From Cyanophora paradoxa (taxonomy: Eukaryota > Glaucocystophyceae > Cyanophorales > Cyanophoraceae), in the NCBI GenBank assembly GCA_004431415.1, contig QPMI01000571.1:79293-143292 (forward strand): a stretch of 64,000 nt of DNA, in the 5' to 3' direction. Shown here one piece after another: positions 31,675-43,300 of the stretch. The notes under the pieces were generated by a model, which ran no database searches, had not been told where the DNA came from, and saw nothing but the letters and a program-made list of their open reading frames with translations. How positions within the stretch are numbered: position 1 is the stretch's first letter; the number at the start of each line of letters is the position of its first letter. The position numbers and the translations under genes were made by a program.

Positions 31675-34600
31675 ACTCCTCTTCCGCTGACGTCGCGTCC
31701 GCGCGACGTAGCCAGTCAAACCGTGACTCTCGTCGGCATAACCGCAAGAGGGCGTCCCCAACACCGCCGATGGGTGCACCGCTCGAGGGCACCGACAGGC
31801 CCCAAGACGAGGAACCTGAGCCACAGCCCGAGGACAGGAATGCAAACAGCTGCAGGCCAGGTAGAAGGCCAGGTAGCTGTAGATCGATCCCGTCCAGGTC
31901 GTCCAGGTCGTATGCAAGGCATGGCAGGTGGGGCAAATGCGTGCATGCGGGAAAGCTCGAAAGGGAAAAGCATAAAAACTCGAAAGGTGTAAACGCTGGC
32001 CCAAACTCACTCCAAACGGCGAGGGCCGCTGGAGAGTGGCACGGATGGGAAGTTTCACCGCCTCGGGAAGAAACCAACGAGGAGGTATTCGGGCCGCCCA
32101 TCAGGCCCAACGAAAGGATAGGGCACGACTGAGTGCACCCCCAGCCAGCAACCTCGAGCCCCTCACGGACCCGCAGGCACCCGGGAGGCCTACACCCAGC
32201 CACTCTCCACGAGCGACGGGCCCAGATCCCAGAAAATGGAACGAAAGGCCCAGATGACGCCCCGTGATCGGCCACCAGCCAACCCACGTCCCATCTCGAA
32301 AGCCAAGGTTGAGGCAAAGCTGGCAAAGAAATCTGCCGTCGACTCTCATCTCATCTCTAGCGTCGCCCTCGGCGTCCCACACAGGAACCCTCGGCGCCGA
32401 CGTATGGGGCAAGGTATAGATTTGGTTCGGGACGTTTGGTTGGGAGTAGGGTCCGCTGAGGCTCGTAGGAGGTCCGTTTCGCACGTCATGAAGACGGGAT
32501 TTGCGACTGCACATGCAGGCTTCCGATCCACAGCCAGCTGCAGCGTGCAGCTGCGTCGAGCGGAGTAGTTGAATCCGAACTCAGACGGCATTGGCGCAGC
32601 TGATGTGGATTCATGAAGCGTGCAGTCGACGTCGATGTGAGCGGCGACCTTGTATGCACTTGCACGTGCGTCTCGAGCTCGAGCTCGCGACCAGGTGCAC
32701 GCGATAAAGGTACGAGCCCTTGAGCCGCACATCATCGAAGAGCAGAAATGCTTCGACGATCCCGTGACTGCTTTGGCGCTCCTGTCGAGGTCGCGCAGCT
32801 TGCAGTGCAGGGTCCAATCCGCGCGGCCCCCGGTTCTGACCGCTGGGACCACAGGGTGCACAGCTCAGCAGCTGAACCCTCGTGGTTGGATCACGAGGCC
32901 GACGTGCGAGTTGCCGAGCTCAACGCCTCAGCTGATCGCGGGCGAGCGGCCCCTCGCGACTGTCGGTGGGAGCGTGCAAGGTTGGAGCTCGTGAAGCATA
33001 CGCCAGGCTGTCAAGCACGCGCTACGGCGTGATCATGAGGGCTGCAGTGTACGCGTGTACGTAGAGCCGCGGCGCGGGATTCCCTGGAGGAGGTCCGGGT
33101 CCCTTGGCGGACGTACATCAGTGTACGCTGGCACTGGCGCTGTGTGTGGCCTGGGGCGAGAGATGGGGCGAGGACCGAGACCGAGCCCTCACGTTCGCGA
33201 CGTGCGTGACATCGCAGCGCTCAGCTGCTGGCGATGAAGCCAGGTGTCGACGCTCCAGCTAGACGCGGCCTTCAATCGAAGGCGCGCGTGCTGGCCGCGA
33301 ATCCCATCAGTCGTTCCCTCGGCCTGGTCTTCCTGGGATCCGGCCGCAGCCAGGCTCGTTGGCAAGCTTGGCGGTCATGATCACGGGAAGGGTTCTGCAG
33401 CAATCCGCGAGACTGCATATTCGCGGTGCCGAGACCCTCGGATTTGCGACCGATTCGCCAGCCTTCGCCGTGGGCTCGTTTCGATCGCATCCCAATACCA
33501 GGCGATCAGGCGAAGCTGACGGACGGCGAATCCTTCAGAGACTCAGATCTCTTGATCGGGGATCCGAATTCGTGTTCGGTGCGTAGCCAGACCGCGACAC
33601 GGCGTGCAGTCGGCTGCTGAGATCCGATTCCGATCCTTAGGAGGCCGCATCGGTGAGTAGTGCGAGCGAGTGCACTGGCCGTAGCTGGACTCTCAAGCTC
33701 TGTCGAAACAGCACTTGCCAGTCCGTTCCGGACACGGTCACTGGCTGTGCACGTAACAACAGGGCCTGAGGGCCATCAGCCCCAGTAGCATCGCCACCGA
33801 TGGGTTTCCGAGGCGGAATGTGGTTCGCCAACGGCGAGACCTGGATCCCGGCGAGCCGCCGTGTGAGGAGACCTCAAGGCGGTTAGCTAGGTTCGATTGC
33901 TTGTGCTCGATCAGCCTGCAGACGGCAACGCGCGCTGGGGCGAACTGCTCCACAGCAGATCTAGGCGCGACGTCGACTACATGCTCGAGTCTGATCATGG
34001 TCCCGACTCCTCTTCCGCTGAAGAGGGGAAGTCGGGCGTGGCAGGCATCCGCCGATCGAGGAGGGGCTCAGGCGTCGGGCCAAGAGGCAGCCTTCGGCTC
34101 GAGCGCTTGTGCGCGTACTCCTCTTCCGCTGAAGAGCGGAAGCCGTAGCACGGCAAACTGCCTCCGATGCCACTCCCTCTTCGGTTAAGCACCGTCCCCG
34201 GTGCTCCACCGTCTTTCGCGAAAATTGTGGCACGCTGATCATGAGGCCGCTGGATCCGTGATTGGATCGGGACAGCGTGGCCGTGGTGGAGAAATTCGCG
34301 AGTGCGGGTAGAAAGAACGGCGAGGCGTGATCGTGCACGACCGTAACCGTCTCTCTTTCGTTGGATTCCATGGCGTTCCGGGCCGCTGCCACTCTCGATT
34401 CGAGGGGCGAGCGTGAGCCGCGGGCCAGAGCGAGGTTGAATGGATGCTGGCTTCGATTTGAATTGAGTTGTGGGCAACTGATCAATTGCGTCGGCCGGCC
34501 ACGATTGTGCCGATCGCGAGTCAATCGCACTGCAGTGCCCGCCGTTCGAATTTCGCGATTCGATCGGACGCCAGTCGTGTCGAGCACGAGGGCATCGAGC

Positions 34601-37600
34601 CTCGACTTTCGAGCGGGCGTCGATCAGCGCAAGGCTTGGGCCGAGCTTCCGAAACACGATTTGCATATATAGCGCTCGGCTGTGTATGCTCGTGTCCGTA
34701 GGCCCGTGTTGCCGCTTTTTGCGGTTTTAGGCCAGGCGTTGGGGCGCCAGCACCCAGATTTATGGGAGCGGCCTCAGTGAATGAAGCTGGTGACGGTGGG
34801 TGCGCCACTGCCGGGAATAAGATCCCGGGTCGCCGGCGCCCAGCGCGAAACGGATTTGGCAGCTATGTCGAACTCGTTCGCTCGCAGGAGCGCCAGCTGC
34901 ATATGCATGCAGCCGGGCCCGCGCGACTTGGTATACGTATGCGCGAACGTCCGGTGGTCCGGGTTGCGGGGCAGAATTTGAGAAAATCCGTGCCGCTGCT
35001 CGGGACGAGAGCCCGGCCGGCGGGTCGCCAGCGAAAATCGACGACTTTCGCCATGCTGGGCCCTCGCGAAATTTCGCGAGCCGAGAGGTACGAAATCGGC
35101 CGTGCCACGGTGCGTGCGCGGTCCGACGGTCTGGCCTTCTCGAGCGGGCCGCGTACGCGTAGCCTACATCTCGGTTCCGAGCCGCGCGCGGCGTCGGGGC
35201 GGAATCGCGAGATCGAGGTCAACCGTCGGACTCGGGTGAGTCTCGAGAGCCGTGACCGCTTTAGTAAGCGTCAGAACCAGGCTCAGCGGCTGGTCTGAGG
35301 CTGAGGATGATGCATATGCTTGGCCGAAGGGCCGTGCAAGGGCCGGTCTACTGGGCCGGGCATGGCCACGCACACGTGGCGCGAAATTAAATTGCCGCAC
35401 TCTAGTGCTGCAAAATTTTCGTGGCGACGCGAAGTGATTCGCATGCACAGATCTAGAGGGCCCGGGAAACGTCCGGCGCGATGATTGTGCACGCGGGCGC
35501 CCTCACGCCGTGACGTCCGCTGGCGTGCGCCGTGACGGCCTCGCCACGCGGCAGCCGGCCACGGGCGTGCACTGCGGCCGCCGGGCACAAGTGCGTGTGC
35601 AGGGCGCGGCTGCGCATGCCGTGGTATTGATGGCTGGGCGCCAGCCGCCGTACGCGTGGCAGCTTTAGCAGCACCATAGGGATCGGCAGGCGGGCTTGCA
35701 ACCAACGCGATGGGTTCCCAGCTGCAGGAGCGGGACCGGTAGCGGCCGGTTGCAGGAGCCGTGCTCGTGCATACGAGTGTCAATATCGTGCCGACGATGT
35801 CATGCACGATCGCAGGCTTTCTCTTAGAAGACCGGGGGGGCCCCGGTGCTCTCGAGAGAGCTGACGATAGAGCTTTCGCTCTGTCTCTAGCTCTCGGTGG
35901 CCGTGGCGGGTACCCGGTGCGCTGGAGTGTGAAGCCGACAGCTGCAGGTTCCACCAGCTAGGCGGGAACGGCTTTCCGAAAATCGGATACCGTGGCTTGC
36001 GCACGGGCCAGCCACTTGGGGCGCGCTGCCGCGCGGATCATCAGATCCGGCTCATCATTGAATTCCGAATTCGAATCGCGAATTCGAATTGCGAATTCGA
36101 ATTGCGATGCTTTCGAATTTGGGTGCCGCAGTGCGGTCGACAGGTTCGCTTCGCTCGGTAGCGAATTACGATTTCTGCAGCTCATGCAGTCTTCCCTGCC
36201 TCATCCTCTCTCCAACCGTGTTTTAGCGGGAGGTCGAGGCATGAGCGTGCCGCAAGGCGGGTGGGGCTGAAGGCCGCGTGCGCAGGCTTGGCGGCGAGCG
36301 GCCGTGCCGAGGCCTGGAACCTGCCGCCGTGCGGTCGCGTGTAAATTTTGCGGGCCGGTCTGCGAGCCCTGAAGGCTGCGCTACGGTGCGAAAAATGCCT
36401 GCAGCCAGCACCAGCTGCAGCATCGCCGGGTTTGGCGAAGTGGTGCACAGGTTCCGGCTCAGGGCGGCGGCAATGCTCTTTTCGAGCTAGCACTGCCCTT
36501 GGCGGCGCAAATCGCGACCGTACATTCGATAGCTGGATCGGCGCTCTGTAGCACGGCGCTCCATTACAGCGCCTCATCAGCGCTCGCCGAGCGGCGTGCC
36601 GGCGTTGGCAGAGAGAGCCGGGCGCTGTTCAGCGCAGCCGATCGTCCGTTCGCGATCGCGAGTCGACGTCGTTTCGCGAGTCGGTCCGGGGCCACGGGGC
36701 CGTGTGCGCAGCCTCTTTGAGAAAGCTACCGCATAAGTGCTCAGGCTTCGAATTTTTCGCGGCGCTCAGCGCGGCTGCTCGGCGGCTGCATCCGATATCC
36801 GGTCGCGATATCGATGCATATGCTGTGGGCCTGGCCGGGGCTGAGACCCGCGCCTGCAACACACACGTGCACGTGCACGCGGTTTATGCAAGGTAGGGCT
36901 AGCCGTTTAGTTTTGTTTAACGGTTGCAGCCTTTATTCCCGCTGGCCATGGTGGCTGCGGCTTGAATATTTGTGGCGCTCGCGATCGGTGTCCGCGTCCG
37001 CGGCCACGCGATTGCACGTGCAAAGAGTCGTGCGCGGCTCGACAAGCGGCTCTGGGGCCCGCTGTACGTTGTAGCGCTGGCCCACGCGTGGGAGTCCGAC
37101 ATTCGATTCCAGTCGCTAGCTTGACGCTCGCAATTGGCCTCGGTCTCCCTGGGACTCGGGAGGACGAGTCGAGCCCGTTGCGAGCTTCGATTCGCGTTGG
37201 GGCCGGGGGCCACAATTCGCGGCCTCGTAGGGGCAAGGCCCTAATTCACAGCTTTGCGACGTCCAGCGACCGAGCGTGATCGTGGATTCGCGACGCGGAT
37301 ATTCGCGGGGCCTAGGCTCGCCGCGAATCTCGCTGGGCTCGTGGCCGTGCCGGTTTTCGCGGGGCAGGCCGGTGCGGCCCGGTGGGCCGGGGCTGGAATC
37401 CCGATGCGGGTCGCCGCAGGCGCCGACGAGGAGGCCCTTGGGCGAGGGGCCCGCGAGGGGACCTGCCAGGCAAGGGCCGGTGGCCGCCTGAATCTCGACT
37501 ACGCCGAGCTCGAGGCTCGCGATTGCGCGGGCTCGAATATTACGGGCCGTCCTTCCGATATGGGCTGGACGGGCCGGGCACTCGGAATATTCGATCGCGA

Positions 37601-39346
37601 ATCTTTGAGTCCGGTCCCGATTATCGGATTTTCGCGATATCGATATCGGACGGGCACGGCTTCCGCAGTGCCGGCCCGGCGGTGGGGACAGTCTGGCAGG
37701 AGAGAGCCGGAGCTGCGAGCCCGGGCAACCTCAGACCTCAAAAGGGCCGAGGGCTGCCTGCGATCGCAGCTGCTCCAAATCCGATCGCGAGGCTCGCGAT
37801 AGTCGTTCCTTGCGATCCAAATTCGCAGGCCGGCACCCTGAATCGGGGCAACGATTGCAAATTGACGGATCTCGATTATCGGATTCTCGCGGGTCATCGG
37901 ACCCCATATGCATGGCCAGGCACGTGCACGGCAGCCACGGGCGGCCGCGGGCTGGAGCGCGTGCAGCGGGCTCTGGGTTTATATCCGAGCGAGCTAGCGT
38001 AACTTTGATCGTGAGCTCGAGCTCGCCGAGTCGCCTTGGCCGCGGGCCAGATTAGAGGCAGCTTGAGGCGAATTCGAAGCGCAGTGCCCGAGCCCCGAGG
38101 CTCGTTCACTGGCCGGGCTCGGAATTGGCTTAATTGAACCGTTCAACGGTTGGCCACGTGCATCGGGGCGCCAGGCGCATTGGACGCTTCGGCGCGGGGC
38201 GCGGGTGCCGCTGTCAGCTTCGGGCCCTGAGGGCAGGGCCTCCGGGACGCAGCCGCCAGCTGTTCGCAGGCAATTGCAAGCGCCGATCGTAGGCTGAGCT
38301 CGTCCTCTGGATTCGAGGCCAGGGACCGCAGCTATTTGCAGAGGACTTCCAGGGCTCAGGGCCCAGCGGCAAGCCGGCCGTGGACTGCGGGGCCTCGGGC
38401 CGAGGGCGAGGCCGGGCGGCCGTTATTTAACAGGGCCGTACACGCATCGGCTTGAACGTTTACAGGCATTCGCATGACCGTGCAATCTGCACGTGCTCGT
38501 GCACTGTGGCTACGGCACCCACCGGCTGCCGCAGTGCGGTTCGGTTGCGCAGCCAAGTCGCGGAAATATGCCCAGGGCCCGGCCGGGTGCCCGGCGCCGG
38601 CGGCCTCCGCCTCTGAGAGAGGGCGAGACTCGCGATCGGCGGGCTCGAGGTCGCAAGGCAGGCGGTCGCGACGTCGACGGCGGTCGCAGGGCAGGCAACG
38701 GCCAGGGGAGCGGGCCGTGCCGCACGGTGCCGCGCGCACGGCGCTGTCGTGTACGTGCACGTGATCCGATGATCGGCTTCGTTGGGGATCAGCCACGATA
38801 TCGATATCGATCTGGATAGACTCATGGTCGTCTCGAGCCAGGGGCTCGGAATCGCGATCCCACGTCCGTGGATCGGGGGCCGGATTGGGATTCAAGCTTA
38901 AGGCCCGCGATTTCGCGATCGGTCGGCGTAGGGCATCGTCGTGACCGGGCGTTGCAGCGCTCCTTGCTCGCAGCGGCGTGAGAGACGCCACTCTCAGGCC
39001 TCTGGGGGCTCGTAGCGGCGCGAGATACAGGGCCGATGTCTGGGGACCGCAGGCCGGTCGTGAGGCACGGCATTTTGCGTGCGGGAACTCGAAGGATCCC
39101 GACGTCGCAGCACGCGAGATCAGCCATGGGTTCGACCCGTGCGCTGTGATAAGCGCCCTTGGTCCGGGCGTGCTGCGCAGCTTCGCAATCGCTCCTCTGA
39201 CCGTGGGGCCGGGGCCCGGCCGGCCGCGGGCCACCTCGAACGGCACTGCGGCAGTTCGGCGATGCAAACGGCAGCTCGGCGGTCGCGATCCTGTCCGCGA
39301 AGGCGAGGGCAACCGCGAGGGCGAGTTGCTGATCGTAATTCGATGG
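31675..39346. other. Long gene-poor region
   Basis: No gene is supported. An open frame from 31,590 to 32,132 (+) follows copy 1 of the LTR-like element and is rich in Arg, Pro and Ser; it could be a decayed gag-like piece, but nothing diagnostic is seen. The hairpin-forming 16-mer CTCTTCCGCTGAAGAG occurs near 34,010 and 34,120. Elsewhere there are palindromic microsatellites, for instance GAATTCGAATT around 36,060-36,110 and GATATCGATATCGAT near 38,800. Scattered open frames of 60-220 codons lack splice or family support. Confidence 0.5.
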
Positions 39347-40327
39347 TTTACGCCTCGCTTCATTCGAATGCAGAAGACCTAGCTATCTTACGCCTGACAC
39401 TACTTAGCTAGATGCACGGGATAGCGCATCGGGTTGGGCCCTGAGGTACGGCAGCTCAAGGCTGCTTTCCCGGGAACCACGTATCATAATACGTTGGCGA
39501 TCGACCAGGGCGGATCGCCGTATGCCATTCCGGCCTCGCCCTTGCGAGTTCCGGAACAAGAACTCTCCGGGGTAAGCGTGCTAGGCGCTTGTACCCCGGG
39601 GAGGGCCGTTGCGGGTCGAGACGGTGTACCCCGCTCGGGGTACTCCGCTCGGGGCCGTCGCGGGGCCGATCGGGGTACCCCGCTCGGGGGTACACTTGAT
39701 CGGGGCCGCTCTGACGCCGTACCCCTCTCCGGGGTACGCGTTCGGCCTCGGGCCGCGCCTTGTGGGGCCGGTTGGGGCGAACGGCGTACCCCGGGGAGGG
39801 GTACGCGGTTTCTTCCGGGTTCGGGGATCCGAAGCCGGGTACCGCCGCCGGAGGCCGCGGGGGTGAGCGTAGCGAACGCAGCACGAATGCAGTACCCCCT
39901 ACCAAACAAGAGTCAGGTCACAGCCAGCCAGAATAGCATACATAAGGACAAAAGTGATCAAGAGGGCGAGGGTTGATCCACCCTCCTCCTGCCCCCCCCC
40001 CCCCCCTTTCCTCCCCCCCCGCCCCCCCAACGTGTCTCGGACGCTGAGCCCCTATCCCCAGCGCACTGCGCTGTAGGAGGACGGGCAGAGAGCGTGAATT
40101 CGGACAACAACATGGGGCCGGGGCGGGCCAAGAAGCCCGAGGGAACGAGCCGGCACAGAAGGCTGGGGGGTTCTCGTCGTACCCCTATGGGACAGTCGAC
40201 GAACCGGGGCGGCGCTTGATAGTTGCGCCGCCAGATCCCCGCCGCCGACAAGTCATGCTGGGCGGTGCGGGCCAGGGGCGCGCTACGGGTGGAGGGCGGG
40301 CAAGGCGGTCGCACTGCGCGTCGGCGT
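39347..40327. repeat. 1-kb repeated block, copy A
   Basis: Nearly the same as 61,370-62,374, beginning TTTACGCCTCGCTTCATTCG in both. It contains a GGGGTACCCCGCTCGGG-type internal repeat (39,600-39,740), a G/C-homopolymer patch near 39,980-40,030, and leads directly into the 139-bp satellite. An open frame that is 151 codons in copy B is frameshifted in this copy. Confidence 0.8.
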
Positions 40328-43300
40328 GAAGTCGCGCGAGGCCGTTACGGACCTCGGGGCCGCGGCGGAATCTAAAACCATCCCAGCCGGTGAGCACCGA
40401 AAGTGAGCCCACCACCGTCCTGCCCTGTGCAAGCAGGTTAGGCGGCGGAAGCGCGCCGCGCGGAGGCGTGGGGGCCGCATAAGACCGCGGGAGCAGTCGC
40501 GGGGCCTCAGGGCCTGGAGCGCCCGTGGGACAGCACCGTGGGCGAGCCAGCGGTCAGCCCACCCTGCGCCAGCAGGCGAGGCGGCGGCAGCGCGGGGCCG
40601 CGCGAGGCCGTGACGGACCCGGGGCGGTGATGGGGCCATGAGCTCCAGCAGGAGAGCGCGGCTGGCGAGCCAGGGGCCGGCCCGCCCTGCGCCAGCAGGT
40701 CGGGCGGAGGCGGCGGGTCGAGCGGCGGCGCGGGGCCGCGCGAGGTCGTGACGGACCTCGGGGCCGCGAAGGAGCCTTGAGCTCCAGCAGGGGGGCGACG
40801 CGGGCGAGCCAGAGGCCGGCCCGCCCTGCGCAAGCAGGCGAGGCGGCGGCGGCGAGCCGAGCGGCAGTGCGGGGCCGTGCGAGGTCGCTGCAGACCTCGG
40901 GGCGGTGGTGGAGGCTTGAGCTCCAGCAGGAGAGCGCTGCTGGCGAGCCAGCGACCGGCCTGCCCCTTCGCGAGTAGGTCCGACGGCGGTAGCGGGTCGA
41001 GCGGCCGCGCGGGGCCGCGCAAGGCCGCTACGGACCTTCGGGCGGCGGCGGAGCTTTTAGCTACCGCAGGAGGCGCTGCGCGCGGTCCACCAGCCGGCCC
41101 GCCCTGGGGGCGGTGGCGGAGCCTTGAGCTCCAGCCAGGAAGCGTCCGACGGCCGCGGGCGGGCTAGGGGCCGGCCCGCCCTGTGCCAGCCAATCAGGCG
41201 GAGGCAGCGAGCTGGGCGGCGGCGCCGGGCCGCGCGAGGTCGCTGCAGACCTCGGGGAGGTGGCGGAGCCTTGAGCTCCAGCAGGAGCGCGGTGGGCGGG
41301 CCAGCGGCCGGCCCGCCTGCACCCGTAGGTCAGGCGGCGGCGGCAAGCCGGGTGGTGGAGTGGGGCCGTGCGAGGCCGTCAAGGGCTTCGGGGCGGCGGT
41401 GGAGCCTTGGGCTCCAGCCGGAGAGCGCGGCGGACGAGCCAGCGGCCGCCCGCCCTGCGCCAGCGGGTCAGGCAGTGGCGGTACGCCGAGCTGCAGCGCG
41501 GGGCCGCGCGAGGCCGTGACGGACCTCGGGGTAGCGGTGGAGCCCTGGGCTCCAGCTGGAGAGCGCGGCATGCGAGCCAGCGGCCGGCCCGCCCTGCGCA
41601 AGCAGGTCAGGCGGCGGCGGCGGGTCGAGCAGCGGCGCGGGGCCGCGCAAGGCCGTGACGGACCTCGGGGCGGGGCGGGCCCTGGGCTCCAGCCGGAGAG
41701 CGCCGCAGGCGAGCCAGCGGTCGGCCCGCCCTGCGCAAGCCGGTCAGGCGGCGGCGGCGGGGGCGCGGCGGTGCGGGGCCGCGCGAGGTCGTTTTCGGAC
41801 CTCGGGCGGAGGTGGAGCCCTGGGCTCCAGCCGGGGGCGCTGTATGCGAGCCAGCGGCCGGCCCGTCCTGCGCAAGCAGGTTATGCGGCGGCGGCGGTCG
41901 AGTGGTGGTGCAGGGCCGCATGAGGCCGTGAACGGACCTCGGGGCGGAGGTGGAGCCCAAGGGCTCCAGCCGGAGAGCGCGGCAGGCGAGCCAGCGGCCG
42001 GCCCGCCCTGCGCAGGCAGGTCAGGCAGTGGCGGTACGCCGAGCTGCAGCGCGGGGCCGCGCTAGGCCGTGACGGACCTCGGGGCGGCGGTGGAGACCAA
42101 GGCTCCGGCCGGGGAGGGCTGCATGCGAGCCAGCGGCCGGCCCGCCCTGCGCAAGCAGGTTATGCGGCGGCGGCGGGTCGAGCGGCAGCGCGGGGCCGCG
42201 CTAGGCCGTGACGGACCTCGGGGCGGAGGTGGAGCCCTGGACTCCAGTTGGGGAGCGCTGCATGCGAGCCAGAGGCCGGCCCGCCCTGTGCAAGCAGGTT
42301 ATGCGGCGGCGGCGGGTCGAGCAGCAGCGCGGGGCTGCGCGAGGCCGTGATGGACCTCGGGGCGGAGGTGGAGCCCTGGGCTCCAGCCGGAGAGCGCGGC
42401 AGGCGAGCCAGCGGCCGGCCTGCCCTGCGCAAGCAGGTCAGGCGGCAGCGGTGTGTCGAGCGGCGGCGCGGGGTCGCGCGAGGCCGCTTCAGACCTCGGG
42501 GTGGAGGTGGGGCCCAAGGGCTCCAACCGGCGAATGTCGCAGGCGAGCCAGCGGTCGGCCCGCCCTGCGCAAGCAGGTCAGGCGGCGGCGGCGTGTCGAG
42601 CGGCAGCGCGGGGCCTCGCGAAGCCGTGACGTACCTCGGGGCGGAGGTGGAGCCCTGGGCTCCAGCCGTGAAGCGCTGCATACGAGCCAGCGGCCGGCCC
42701 GCCCTGCGCAAGCAGGGTATGCGGCGGCGGCGGGTCGAGCGGCAGCGCGGGGTCGGGCGAGGCCGTGACGGACCTCTGGGCGGTGGTAACGCCTTGAGCT
42801 CCAGCCGGGGGGCGCTGCGGACGAGCCAGCGGCCGGCCCGCCCTGCGCAGGCAGGTTATGCGGCGGCGGCGTGTCGAGCGGCAGCACAGGGGAGCGCGAG
42901 GCCGTGGCGGACCTCGGGGCGGTGGTGGAGCCCTGGGCTCCAGCCGGGGAGCGCTGCATGCGCACCAGCGGCCGGCCCTGCGCAGGCAGGTTCTGGGGCG
43001 GCGGCGGGTCGAGCAGCAGCGCGGGGCCGCGCGAGGCCGTGACGGACCTCGGGGCGGAAGTGTGGCCCTGGGCTCCAGCCGGGGAGCGCTGCATGCGCAC
43101 CAGCGGCCCGCCCTGCGCAAGCAGGTCAGGCGGCAGTGGCATGTCGAGCAGCAGCGCGGGGCCGCGCGAAGCCGTGACGGACCTCGGGGCGGAAGTGGGG
43201 CCCTGGGCTCCAGCCGGGGAGTGCTGCATGCGAGCCAGCGGCCGGCCCGCCCTGCGCAAGCAGGTTACGCGGCGGCGGCGGGTGGCGCGGCGGTGCGGGG

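Noticed and set aside
31590-32132. Gag protein of an LTR element next to copy 1.
   Set aside because: No zinc knuckle or capsid-like pattern, no downstream protease or polymerase, and the frame begins inside the LTR-like unit.
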